Both the position numbers and the translations under genes were made by a program. A model generated the notes under the pieces. It did not search any database, was not told where the DNA came from, and saw only the letters and a list, made by a program, of their open reading frames with translations. Below, piece after piece: positions 19,450 through 26,933 of a DNA stretch of 26,933 nt (its first letter is position 1; the number at the start of each line of letters is the position of its first letter). Source of the DNA: Chara braunii (taxonomy: Eukaryota; Streptophyta; Charophyceae; Charales; Characeae); the NCBI GenBank assembly GCA_003427395.1, contig BFEA01000144.1:697873-724805 (forward strand), given 5' to 3'.

Positions 19450-20219
19450 CTAGTCCACCACGCCCTTCGACGGGCTCGTGTCGAGCTCGTAGTAGTCCTC
19501 CGTCATTTCCAACCAGCACTTGTCCTGAAGCTCGTCGAACAGTTGCCCGACTGTGGAAACGACGGACAGGTCGTCGGGTGCAAACGTGTCATTTTCGGCC
19601 CTCACTTTTTGGAGGACCGAAATTCTCGCGAGGTGCAGGACGTTGGACTTCGACTCGCGCGGGATTGACACCCATCCCGCGCCCGGGACTGCGACGACCA
19701 TGACCCACTCGCCCTTTTGTATCGCTGGCTGGATGACTGTTGGATGCCAAATCATGTCATGGCCCTTGTCCACCTCAGGCGAATGACTTCGTGGCTCAAG
19801 CAGGAAGTGGATGTTGTCATCCTTCCAAGACGGATGATCGGGTGGAACGTCGGACCCTGGACGCAATGCGTGCGGGGGGACGGCCAGAGCTTTGAGTCTC
19901 TCCAGCAACTTCATCGGCGTAGTGCCTGGCGCCGGTCTGGCCGTCAGTGACACGAGGGGTGTCGCGCTTGATGACGGACCGACCGACAAGGACCCTTGGC
20001 CGTGCTCCGCCGGAGGTGGGTCATACTGCAGGTCAAGGCTCTCAGTGTCGTTGGACACCACGTCTGAAGATAGGAATTCAAAGTCTCGAACGCTGGCGGT
20101 TTCCACAGCTTGAGGTCAACCGGCTCACATAGATCGAGGACGAACGTGTGGCACTTTGTGGCAGTCACTACTTCCTTCAGCTCTGCACTCCTAATGTCCG
20201 CCTCCAAAGGGCCCTGGAC
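19450..20219 (-). pseudogene. Unrecognised minus-strand coding remnant, possibly Gag-like
   Basis: Two overlapping minus-strand frames look coding. The first runs from about 20219 with GPLEADIRSAELKEVVTATK and CHTFVLDLCEPVDLKLW. The second, ending at TAG 19450-19452, has IQKGEWVMVVAVPGAGW, LHLARISVLQKVRAE and CWLEMTEDYYELDTSPS. They would need one frameshift between about 20040 and 20100 to join. No ATG starts either, so the 5' end is missing. The front end abuts, head to head, the truncated integrase on the plus strand. I do not recognise the family; a retroelement Gag-like region or a host gene are both possible. Confidence 0.45.
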
Positions 20220-21178
20220 CTAATAGCTGTGAGTATTCAATCCTACTGGTATTCGTAGACCATTTCTCGAAATGGATCGAGGTATATCCGTGTCGTACGC
20301 GACAGATAGCTGAAATCGCGCAATACGTCAATCGTTTTTTAGGAATGCATCAGGACACGGAGGAGATCCTGACCGATAATGGGGTAGAATTCAGAGGGGA
20401 AGTTTTGAGGAATGTGGTCATACACAGCGTCGCCATTCGGAATACTGCACCCCACATGTTACAATCTAACGGGTTGGTTGAGAACGCCAATAGGGTGATT
20501 AAGACTGCACTGCGACGAAACATCGCGGCACGGGATCCGAGACCCTGGCCCGACATCGTGGATCACATCCTGGCAGTCCATCGGGGGACGCCTCACGAAT
20601 CGACAGGCCTGAGCCACTTTCAGTTACGGACCAATAGTGTGGCTTGCGTTTCAATATCGAGCCTCCCAGACGAATCTTGGTTGAACCGACGGCCCACGAG
20701 GGCCATGGTTCGAGACAAGGCCAAGCGGCACCTAGAGCTGATGGAGCGGTCCCTTCCCCGATTAGCCCGAAAACGCCAGAAAGAGACTGAGTTGGCCCAC
20801 AGCCGACAAGTCCGCAGTTATGAGGCCCGGAATGGGAATGGGGGACCACGGCCCCAGTATAAATTAGGGGACATCGTGCAGGTGAGGAAATGTGCTCGCC
20901 AGGGTAAGCTAGCGCCACGATTCTTCGGGCGTTTTCGCATAGTCGAGCTCGGTCCGAACGGAGTGAACACGGTGCGGCTCGTGCCTGAGGTCTCCGGCAG
21001 CCAATCTGCCCGCCCGATCACTCGCCACGTGTCCTATCTGCGCTCTCTCCCTTCCTCTCCATCTCCACCTTCGTCCGCGCCCTCCTCCAGTACGGAAGCG
21101 GACGACGCCTGCTTATCGCCCTCTCCTCCTCTGTCTCGCTCCCCTTCTGATACTCTGTTCCCGTCGCCATCACCATGA
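20207..21178 (+). CDS. Ty3/gypsy integrase, N-terminally truncated
   Basis: No start codon: the frame enters from about 20195 (TAA at 20192). Core motifs are ILLVFVDHFSKWIEVYP, ILTDNGVEF (Asp codon 20375) and NGLVENANRVIK (Glu codon 20480). The Asp-Glu spacing is 35 residues, one short of the usual D-x35-E. The first catalytic Asp and the HHCC zinc finger, expected upstream, are missing at the truncation. The C-terminal module GDIVQVRKC, KLAPRFFGRFRIVELGP and VRLVPE resembles the GPY/F module, followed by RPITRHVSYLRSLP and a Ser/Pro-rich tail. An integrase inserts element cDNA into the genome; this one is incomplete. Its TGA (21176-21178) overlaps the ATG of the next frame. Confidence 0.9.
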   Translation, partial: KGPGPNSCEYSILLVFVDHFSKWIEVYPCRTRQIAEIAQYVNRFLGMHQDTEEILTDNGVEFRGEVLRNVVIHSVAIRNTAPHMLQSNGLVENANRVIKTALRRNIAARDPRPWPDIVDHILAVHRGTPHESTGLSHFQLRTNSVACVSISSLPDESWLNRRPTRAMVRDKAKRHLELMERSLPRLARKRQKETELAHSRQVRSYEARNGNGGPRPQYKLGDIVQVRKCARQGKLAPRFFGRFRIVELGPNGVNTVRLVPEVSGSQSARPITRHVSYLRSLPSSPSPPSSAPSSSTEADDACLSPSPPLSRSPSDTLFPSPSP

Positions 21179-21657
21179 GTTTTTCTCTCGAGCAGGTTCT
21201 TGGCAAGCACATGCTGGCACCACGTGGTGATATTTCGGCAATCAGACAAGTCCATCATCCACGGATCAGTCCGGATTCTCTCCGATTTGCGCAGTTCTTC
21301 AGCACCACTGGGGTGTATGAGGCGGCAGAGTTTCGTTTTGCGGCGCATAGTCGGACACTCGTGTTGGCCGAGGCATCGTCTTATCGACGACTTTCGGCGC
21401 CAGGGGTCAGCCACGTGTCTACCGTCGGCGTCTTCAGCGGGGATATCAGCGCGCTAGATCCTACAAGGCATACGGCCATCCAGACATCGCTAAGGAAGTG
21501 GGGTGAGCAGTTAGCACAGGAGTGGAGCCGGTGGCTTGCGCGGCACGGCGACAACCTCATCGTCACTGACAGCATTGACGTCGGCGGGCTCTGCACATCC
21601 CAACACGAGCCAGCAGTAGCACTCCCAGAACTCGTCCCCTTTCTGCGCCCTCAATGA
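21175..21657 (+). CDS. Retroelement ORF2, unknown protein, 160 aa
   Basis: Starts at an ATG that overlaps the integrase stop as ATGA and ends at a TGA overlapping the next ATG in the same way. Intact. Visible features are SFSLEQVLGKHMLAPRGDIS, RTLVLAEASSYRRL, VSTVGVFSGDISALDPT and a likely amphipathic helix LRKWGEQLAQEWSRWLARH. No family is recognised. An extra frame after integrase in a Ty3/gypsy element can encode an envelope-like or chromodomain protein, but no signal peptide, membrane segment or chromodomain is visible. Confidence 0.6.
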   Translation: MSFSLEQVLGKHMLAPRGDISAIRQVHHPRISPDSLRFAQFFSTTGVYEAAEFRFAAHSRTLVLAEASSYRRLSAPGVSHVSTVGVFSGDISALDPTRHTAIQTSLRKWGEQLAQEWSRWLARHGDNLIVTDSIDVGGLCTSQHEPAVALPELVPFLRPQ

Positions 21658-23066
21658 ACCGATCCCAGTTCTCAACCTTTTCCGTCCCCTCTCGCTTCCC
21701 CACTTTCTGGCAGTCTGCTCTCCATCCCCGTCTTTCTTTCTGTATCCAGCCACTCGTCGTTCCCCTCATCAAGCCAAGACACTGGGAAATTTGGTGTGAG
21801 CACTACCTCACTCTTTCGCTATGCCTGGTCGAAGTGAAATTTACGTGGACACGGGACAGTGAGCATCGTGCCGCGAGGGAGAGCGTGGAGTTGCTAATCA
21901 TCTAGGCCTGGAGAACAGAGGTGGAAGGAGATCTCCTCGGATTCGTTTTCGGAGCGGTAGAGCCAGGCCATCCACTGACGATCGTGTGGGAACTCACGAT
22001 CCCCTTTGCGCAGCTGGTCGACGACCTCCCCCTCGACATCATATCGCAGTGTGACAAGAGCTCAGTGCCGCACGTTCTTTCACGAAGATTAACGTCGTAC
22101 TTTCAGTGGTCAGCCTGCTTAGAGGATCGAACGGGAGGTGGAAACTACCCATTGTGTGCAGAGTACCTTAACCCCCGGAAGATCATCAACGTCCTTTTCT
22201 TTCAGCCTCGAACAACGGGAGAAGAGGAAGCAGTGCCAGAGGAAGGGGAGGTGGAAGACGAAAGCAAAGAAGAAACCTCGGAGGAAGAAGGAAGTTGCAG
22301 TTAGTACAGCGAGGAAGAACCGGGGGCAGAGAGTGAAGAAGAAGAAGAAGATCAGGAGGAGGAAGATGAAGGATCTGAGTGGGAGACTCTGGGTGAGGAG
22401 GCGGATCGCGCAAAAGCTCAGGAGGAGGATCCCAAGGCGGCAGCACGACGGAGAGAGGAGATCGCGGTCGGGAAGCAGCCGCTGGAGTACGCGAGTGGTG
22501 CGGATCTGCTGATCCAAAACGACCCGACCAAGGATCCGGAGCCACCCAAGGACAACGATGGGGACCCTGCTGCCGAGACTTCGAGCGCACCGGCGTGCAG
22601 GCGACGGAGCCGATCCCCCTCCCCATCTCTTTGTCCCCCAGTTCGAACGTGTGTCGATGCGGGGCATCGGGCTTCGTCCCCGGTCGTTATCCCGTCGTCC
22701 TCTTTATTACCTCAACCTCCGCCAGATCACCACCCCGATCTCCTTTCCCCACAACCCCTTCCCCACCGACACCTTCCGTCACTTCTACGCTACCCGCCTC
22801 GCTGTCACAGTACACCCGCACCCTTCTACTCGGTGCACCACCCTTGTTTTTTGCCTCCATGTCCTTCTCTTCAATGTCGCGTGGCGAGGCCACAACATGA
22901 TCGAGGTCTACTGCATGAGCACGGGGACTATCCCCGCATGCGAAAATCACGATCGATTCTGGACGGCCCTCCTCCGCACCTTCGCAACCCTCTACCCAGA
23001 CTATCTCGTGCCTCTCCCCCAAAGTGGTACCCGATTCCCTCGCTTTCATTGGATCGTCCGATATGA
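21654..23066 (+). pseudogene. Retroelement ORF3, acidic-tailed protein with two in-frame TAG codons
   Basis: ATG at 21654 overlaps the ORF2 stop. The frame is interrupted by TAG at 21903-21905 and 22302-22304 but stays coding-like across both. Before the first stop it has WEIWCEHYLTLSLCLVEVKF; between them DLLGFVFGAVEPGHPLTIVW and YPLCAEYLNPRKIINVLFF; after the second a Glu-rich acidic run, GSEWETLGEEADRAKAQ, an Arg/Ser-rich stretch RRRSRSPSPS, and RASSPVVIP. The frame reaches TGA at 23066, but the real C terminus is probably near 22700, where ORF4 takes over in another frame. The acidic tail resembles Chara braunii proteins from memory. The first TAG (ATCATCTAG|GCC) could instead be a splice acceptor. 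Confidence 0.6.
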
Positions 23067-23184
23067 GGAGCTTCCGGTGACAAGTGCGGGAATGGAAAGC
23101 TTCCTACCCCCGCTCCCGACCGACCCACCCCCTCGACACGCCCCCATGTATCGCCTTCCCTTTCCTCTCCCTGCTAGTTACTGA
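22657..23184 (+). CDS. Retroelement ORF4, unknown conserved protein, 175 aa
   Basis: Starts at an ATG that copy 1 also keeps (MRGIGLRPRSL against MRALGLRPRSL) and overlaps the end of ORF3 in another frame. It contains FRHFYATRLAVTV, a hydrophobic CTTLVFCLHVLLFNVAW, MIEVYCMSTGTIPACENH, LLRTFATLYPDYLVPLP and RFHWIVRYEELP, then a Pro-rich end. At 22903-23010 the two copies differ mainly at third codon bases (TAC/TAT, TGC/TGT twice, GGG/GGT, ACT/ACG, ACC/ACT, CTC/CTT, TAT/TAC), a sign of past selection on this frame. An antisense frame is also open but is less well supported. Family unknown. It could be a frameshifted continuation of ORF3 rather than a separate protein. Confidence 0.6.
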   Translation: MRGIGLRPRSLSRRPLYYLNLRQITTPISFPHNPFPTDTFRHFYATRLAVTVHPHPSTRCTTLVFCLHVLLFNVAWRGHNMIEVYCMSTGTIPACENHDRFWTALLRTFATLYPDYLVPLPQSGTRFPRFHWIVRYEELPVTSAGMESFLPPLPTDPPPRHAPMYRLPFPLPASY

Positions 23185-23420
23185 TGCGTGATTGCATGAC
23201 ACGTGTCACAAAGATGGCACGAGCGATCCCCTCTTATGAATAGGGGCCCTTCCTGGGGAACTTGTAGGATAGAGCCACGTACGCCACACTAAATGACTTA
23301 CACACTCTTTCACACGGTAAGTGGCACGTAGAAAGCTCCGCGTTGTCGATCGCTTAGAAAGATCAACACGTGTCGTAATGTCAAGCAAGTGGGAGCTTGC
23401 TTAAAATTGGAACCCCCAGG

Positions 23421-23438
23421 TCGTCACATATGTGACGA
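23421..23438. promoter_or_regulatory. Perfect 18-bp palindrome
   Basis: TCGTCACATATGTGACGA reads the same on both strands. Copy 1 has a decayed version at about 13623-13640 (CGTCGCATATGTGACG). Its right half starts TGTGACG, the complement of the element terminus CGTCACA, so it may mark the start of the LTR. Alternatively it is a bZIP-type binding site in the promoter region. Confidence 0.55.
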
Positions 23439-23815
23439 ACCACTTTCGGTGCCGCGCGACTTTCTGCGCGATGACAATGAGGGGTCCTCAGATGGGAAGA
23501 AGGGATTGACGGGAAATTGCATCGGTGTCCTTGTTTGTTCCTCTTTTTACGTCGCTTCCTTTCGGATGGCTGGGGCCAGGGCTGGGCAAGTCCCGGGATG
23601 GTTAATTGAGTGGCTGGCGCGCCGACAGAGGCGCGATTAATAGTGTTTGACGTCGCTTCTTTCTCGTTCTGTTGTCGGTTTTTTGGCGCGGTGATCGCGC
23701 GGGAAGTTTTGCTTATTTTTTTAATCTTGTCGAGCCCTCGATGGCTCTCAGAATTTCAGATTTTCGTTTCGGGATTTGTGCTTTATTAAAGTTTTTTTGC
23801 ATTTTTGCATTAAAT

Positions 23816-23848
23816 AGGAATTTAGGAATTTAGGAATTTAGGAATTCG
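23816..23848. repeat. AGGAATTT octamer repeat, four units
   Basis: Three exact AGGAATTT units and a fourth that decays to AGGAATTC. Copy 1 has only an isolated AAATTCCTA at the matching place, so the run expanded in copy 2. Confidence 0.85.
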
Positions 23849-24167
23849 GAATTTCTTTTGCCGCGCGGTGCTTTTCGCTCACTCGCTTCATTTTGCGGCT
23901 GCAACGAAGCTCTGATAGTCGACGCCCTTAATCTTGTGTGTAACTGTAATTTTGGGCAGGGCGCCTTTGTAACTGTATCCTTCTTCTTGAGCTTCGTCAT
24001 TCCCGCCCTCTCTCTTCTTTGCTGCGTCTAGTTGGCCCGCGGGCTGCATGATCGGATCGATGCATGGAGAGTGGCTACGTCCCCCACGCCGCGATCTGGC
24101 CATACAGAACGTAGGCACTCCCTCCCCTTCTTGCCTTCTAAGTCCTTGCAATTCCGTGTTCTTCGCA

Positions 24168-24187
24168 CATGCATGCACGCTATAAAT
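24168..24187 (+). promoter_or_regulatory. Putative retroelement promoter: CATGCATG plus TATAAAT
   Basis: CATGCATG (24168-24175) is followed by TATAAAT (24181-24187) on the strand of the element's genes. Copy 1 keeps CATGCATG and TATAAAT at the same spacing in reverse orientation, and its tandem duplication carries the pair twice. Conservation between otherwise diverged copies supports a TATA box, probably the start of the R region about 30 bp downstream. CATGCATG also resembles a plant RY element. Start site not established. Confidence 0.55.
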
Positions 24188-25177
24188 TTCGGCTGCGCGA
24201 TTAGATAGCTCTCTTAAACAGTTGCTGGAAGTTCGGTGTAGCGCGATCAGTGAGGGTCGGCTCACGAGTTGAGTAAGAGGTGAGTTGAAGTGGGAGTTGG
24301 GCGACCCGACGAGCTGGTGCCGAATGTGCGGGGTTGACGCATGGGGCTACGACGGACTGTAGCGCGCGGGCGAATCCGACGGGCACAGGAGGACTAAGCG
24401 GGGTGACAACTTCGTGCGTTGGCACGTGACGGCGGACCGTCCACATCGGAGAGACGGAGAGAATGAGAGAGAGTTGGGATGGATGGGCGTGGAGTTGTGA
24501 TTTTCTTTGTTTTTTCCTCTGCTTTTGTACATAAGTTTTGATTGCGGCTTGGGCAACTCGCCCTTATTTTTCTCGGCATCTTCGTCTCGACAATGGCCCT
24601 CGTATGGTGTCTTATTCAGTCTCGATCCTTCCTCCTCTATGTGTACATTGGATGAACAAAGTCCTGATGGAATGATATGCTTGTCGTTTTGCCTAATCAT
24701 CATCGTTGCTTGTCACTTTGATCTGCTATCGTCATGATAAGAGTTGGATGTTGTTGCGGTGTTTGATGTGTGCCATGTCATTTTGCATGATAAAAAATGA
24801 TTGTTTGCGGGATCATGAAAGAATTATTGGGTGATTATCCATGCCACGTGGCGATTTTGCATGTAGGACTGAACTCTCACTTCTGCATGGAAAACAGTCA
24901 ACAGGCCCGTGTACGATCGAACACCTCGTGTGCGCACGTGTAAGCGCGATCAGAACAAACGCAGTCTACATGTGTCCACACGTGGGCGATTCGCGATCAC
25001 TGACGGAATTGGCACCTCCGGTATTAGAATAAGAGTGAAATTTCCTTTTTATGAGAGTTTGGACCGGTAGGAATTTCCACCACCATACCCAGAAATTCCC
25101 TCGCCAATTGAAGCACGATCAGATGCGTGCGGAGGGTCCCCACTACGCCGCAGTTAGTGATCCTCCGGAATGACAAG

Positions 25178-25606
25178 ATGTCGCACATCACGGACCGGGA
25201 GAGTTTGCGGGACCCAGAGTACTTAGAATACTGGGAGGAAGAACATCTTAGGCTGAGATATCCGGAATTTCCCTGTCTAACCAAGAACCGACTGTGTGCC
25301 AGGGACTTTCACCGTGCCATAACCAGCGACCCGAGGTGCCCCGACTACCCGACCACTTATAACACACAATATTTCATATCCCCCGGCTTCGTCGTTATCG
25401 CTACCAACTTCCCTCCCTTCCATCTCCTCCTCCCATACCACCAACTCACGGTGGTGTCGTGGAATTCCATAGCCCCGTATTGGCCCCACACGCCATGTAG
25501 AAATTGCAGACGGCGCGGCAACCGTCGAGCCTCCGGAATCACGGAGCCTAACCCTAACATGCGACGTCAACCGCCACGTGTCCACACCCGGAGGTCCGAC
25601 CCATAG
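25178..25606 (+). CDS. Retroelement ORF5, HHCC-like small protein, 142 aa
   Basis: First ATG in a frame open from 25112. An N-terminal charged region (SHITDRESLRDPEYLEYW) precedes a core FVVIATNFPPFHLLLPYHQL and IAPYWPHTPCRNC, with His82, His88, Cys107 and Cys110 forming H-x5-H-x18-C-x2-C. Copy 1 keeps all four with an 18-to-20 residue gap. Differences in the core are mostly at third codon bases (CAT/CAC, ACG/ACC, CCA/CCG, TAT/TAC, TGT/TGC), supporting translation in this direction. It may bind zinc. The pattern is like an integrase HHCC finger but shorter, and no integrase follows. The C terminus is basic. It lies within the putative LTR. Family unknown. Confidence 0.6.
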   Translation: MSHITDRESLRDPEYLEYWEEEHLRLRYPEFPCLTKNRLCARDFHRAITSDPRCPDYPTTYNTQYFISPGFVVIATNFPPFHLLLPYHQLTVVSWNSIAPYWPHTPCRNCRRRGNRRASGITEPNPNMRRQPPRVHTRRSDP

Positions 25607-25917
25607 AGATCGCAGCACTCACGAACGGACCTCTCCCGAACCACCGTCGCTGGAACGGGCGGATCGGACGGCCTGAGATGACCACGCATGCCATCTGCCT
25701 TACGCTGCATGGCCTCGGCCGCCCTCAGACCGAAAGCAACCCGTCCCTTAGCCTCATTGCACCTATGCCCCTAGAACCCTATCACAGGAGATCTCAGTTC
25801 TGACCTGGGACTCCACCCCAATTTCCCAAAAATCCTTGGCACACCCCTTTTCGCACTTCCAGGCCCACATTCCACTCCGATCAGCAAGTCACGTCGGGCA
25901 TGAGGTTGGGCGTCACA

Positions 25918-26933
25918 ACGAGCCTGGAAAGGCTGGAAACTGGAGATGGACCGGACGGCGGTTGCTGATGTCCGTTCGAAGGGTTTTTGTTCCTGTTTCG
26001 GTTGTCCGCTCACAGGCGGGGAGTGACAATGCGCGACAGGTGGAGTCTGTCCCCCTGGCCATCGAACCAGGGATCGGCTCGGCTCGGACTATGGATGAAC
26101 CACCGGGTCGGCGACGAGTTTCCAACGAAGGACATGCCCTCCCCCCCTACTCTCTGGGAAGGGCACAAAAATTCCGCGGAAACTCCTCCCGTGGCACTTT
26201 TCTGACGGGAAACTAATGTGAGAACACAAAATCTCGGATTTCCAGCTACCGTTTTCCAGGTGGTGGCATCCCCAAAAACCTCCCCGCCCTCCTAAAATCA
26301 GCTTTCCGGAGGGCCTGATTTGTCCAGTGGAGTCCGAGAAAAGTTTTTCCACATTTTTTCCCTGTGGGGTCCAGGCCTAACTCCGTTTTTTTCCTTCCAG
26401 CAGAATATGCCTGACCCGTCATTTGCAAAGGGGCTCTGAATAATTGTTCCTATGTTTATAAGAGCGCAACTTCTCAAATTATATGTGCCCTTCCCCTACG
26501 AACATCAGCAGACTCTGCTCAATGCCGATCGGGGGATCGAGTGGTCTATCTCTAGGTGGTGGGCGCCAACCATGCCCAGGAGGGTACATGAGGCCAATGG
26601 GGATTGAACCCACAACCTCCAGGTGACCTGAGGGGAGGCACAGGGATTGGTCCTGTTGGCATGGTCCCTGATGCTACCGGCTGTCCCCTAACCGGTATTG
26701 CCCACCTGCAGGTCGGAAGCCGCCCCTGCATGTTCTCTAGTGAAAGACGGTTCTGGCTGCTACAGGGTTTCCCGTACGCCTACAATTAGGAGCAGTGGTA
26801 GGTAGGTAGTGTGAGGTGAAATTGAGAGAAGAATAACAAAGTCTGACAAAGAATGAAAAAGAAAAAAGAAAAACAAATTATATGTGCCTCCTCCATTTTC
26901 CAGCCAGTCTATTTTGGAGGGTCAGTCACATTT
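25918..26933. other. Right-hand spacer
   Basis: Sequence after the retroelement terminus. No gene is supported. A tRNA-like B box is present near 26600 (separate entry). The far end is A-rich and purine-rich. Confidence 0.45.
26599..26610 (-). other. tRNA-like B box, possible SINE remnant
   Basis: The minus strand reads GGTTCAATCCCC preceded by GGAGGTTGTG, which fits the pol III B box GGTTCRANNCC and a T-arm-like context. No matching A box or full cloverleaf was found, so it is not a tRNA gene as seen. Confidence 0.3.

Larger units (their letters stand above)
23185..25177 (+). other. Non-coding part of retroelement copy 2, probable LTR sequence
   Basis: No convincing frame. It is colinear with about 11.8-13.9 kb of copy 1 on the other strand. 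It holds the conserved ACGGTAAGT at about 23317-23325 (donor-like, also in copy 1), an 18-bp palindrome, a TATA box region, and an AG|GTGAGT donor-like site near 24279. Copy 1 differs by a tandem duplication and a TC expansion. Confidence 0.55.
20205..25917 (+). mobile_element. Ty3/gypsy-type retroelement copy 2, 5'-truncated
   Basis: It begins inside the integrase and runs through ORF2, ORF3, ORF4, a non-coding stretch with a TATA box, and ORF5, to ...GGCGTCACA at 25917, the same terminus as copy 1. Reverse transcriptase, RNase H, protease and Gag are absent. A 7-bp inverted pair TGTGACG (23431-23437) / CGTCACA (25911-25917) could mark a 2.49-kb LTR with the TATA box inside it. No clear polypurine tract precedes it and no 5' LTR exists in the window, so LTR limits are a guess. 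Opposite in orientation to copy 1. Confidence 0.75.

Noticed and set aside
22687-23049. Minus-strand frame antisense to ORF4, also conserved between copies
   Set aside because: Differences between copies fall mostly at third bases of the plus-strand codons, so its conservation is a shadow of ORF4.

Overview
ORGANISM. The window looks like a large, repeat-rich eukaryotic nuclear scaffold. It has long di-, tri- and tetranucleotide microsatellites, assembly gaps (one N at 10772, a run at 16120-16771), wide gene-poor spacers, Ty3/gypsy retroelement remains and one very long open gene. The acidic tail encoded downstream of the integrase (around 22310-22700, with GSEWETLGEEADRA and RASSPVVIP) resembles proteins I remember from the charophyte alga Chara braunii. 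I infer a streptophyte alga, probably Chara, from memory and not from a search.

LAYOUT. 1-1150 is microsatellite and spacer. 1794-7256 is the one intact large gene: a TPR-like/CHAT-domain putative cysteine peptidase of 1820 residues with the His and Cys of the catalytic dyad in place. 7257-9100 is non-coding. 9104-10897 is a dense structured repeat block: palindromic units, GC-rich hairpin modules, and oppositely oriented GATT/AATC microsatellites. 10993-14650 (minus strand) and about 20205-25917 (plus strand) are two diverged, colinear copies of one long LTR-type element in opposite orientation. Between them lie a degenerate ~220-bp tandem repeat (14768-15260), a ~241-bp satellite-like array broken by the N gap (15841-17012), a broken Ulp1/C48 SUMO-protease-like gene (minus, 17101-17553) and two unrecognised minus-strand coding remnants (18078-18950 and 19450-20219). 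25918-26933 is spacer with a tRNA-like B box.

HOW IT FITS TOGETHER. The host gene at 1794-7256 stands alone and no operon-like partner is visible. The plus-strand retroelement copy keeps the integrase core and C-terminal module, followed by further coding frames. Integrase, ORF2 and ORF3 are joined by two successive ATGA stop/start overlaps, each stepping one frame. ORF4 follows, then a long non-coding stretch with a TATA box, then ORF5. Comparing the two copies codon by codon shows mostly third-position changes in ORF4 and ORF5, which argues that these post-integrase frames were translated. ORF5 carries a conserved H-x5-H-x(18-20)-C-x2-C pattern.

The best candidates for something undescribed are the TPR-CHAT gene and the post-integrase gene block of the retroelement.
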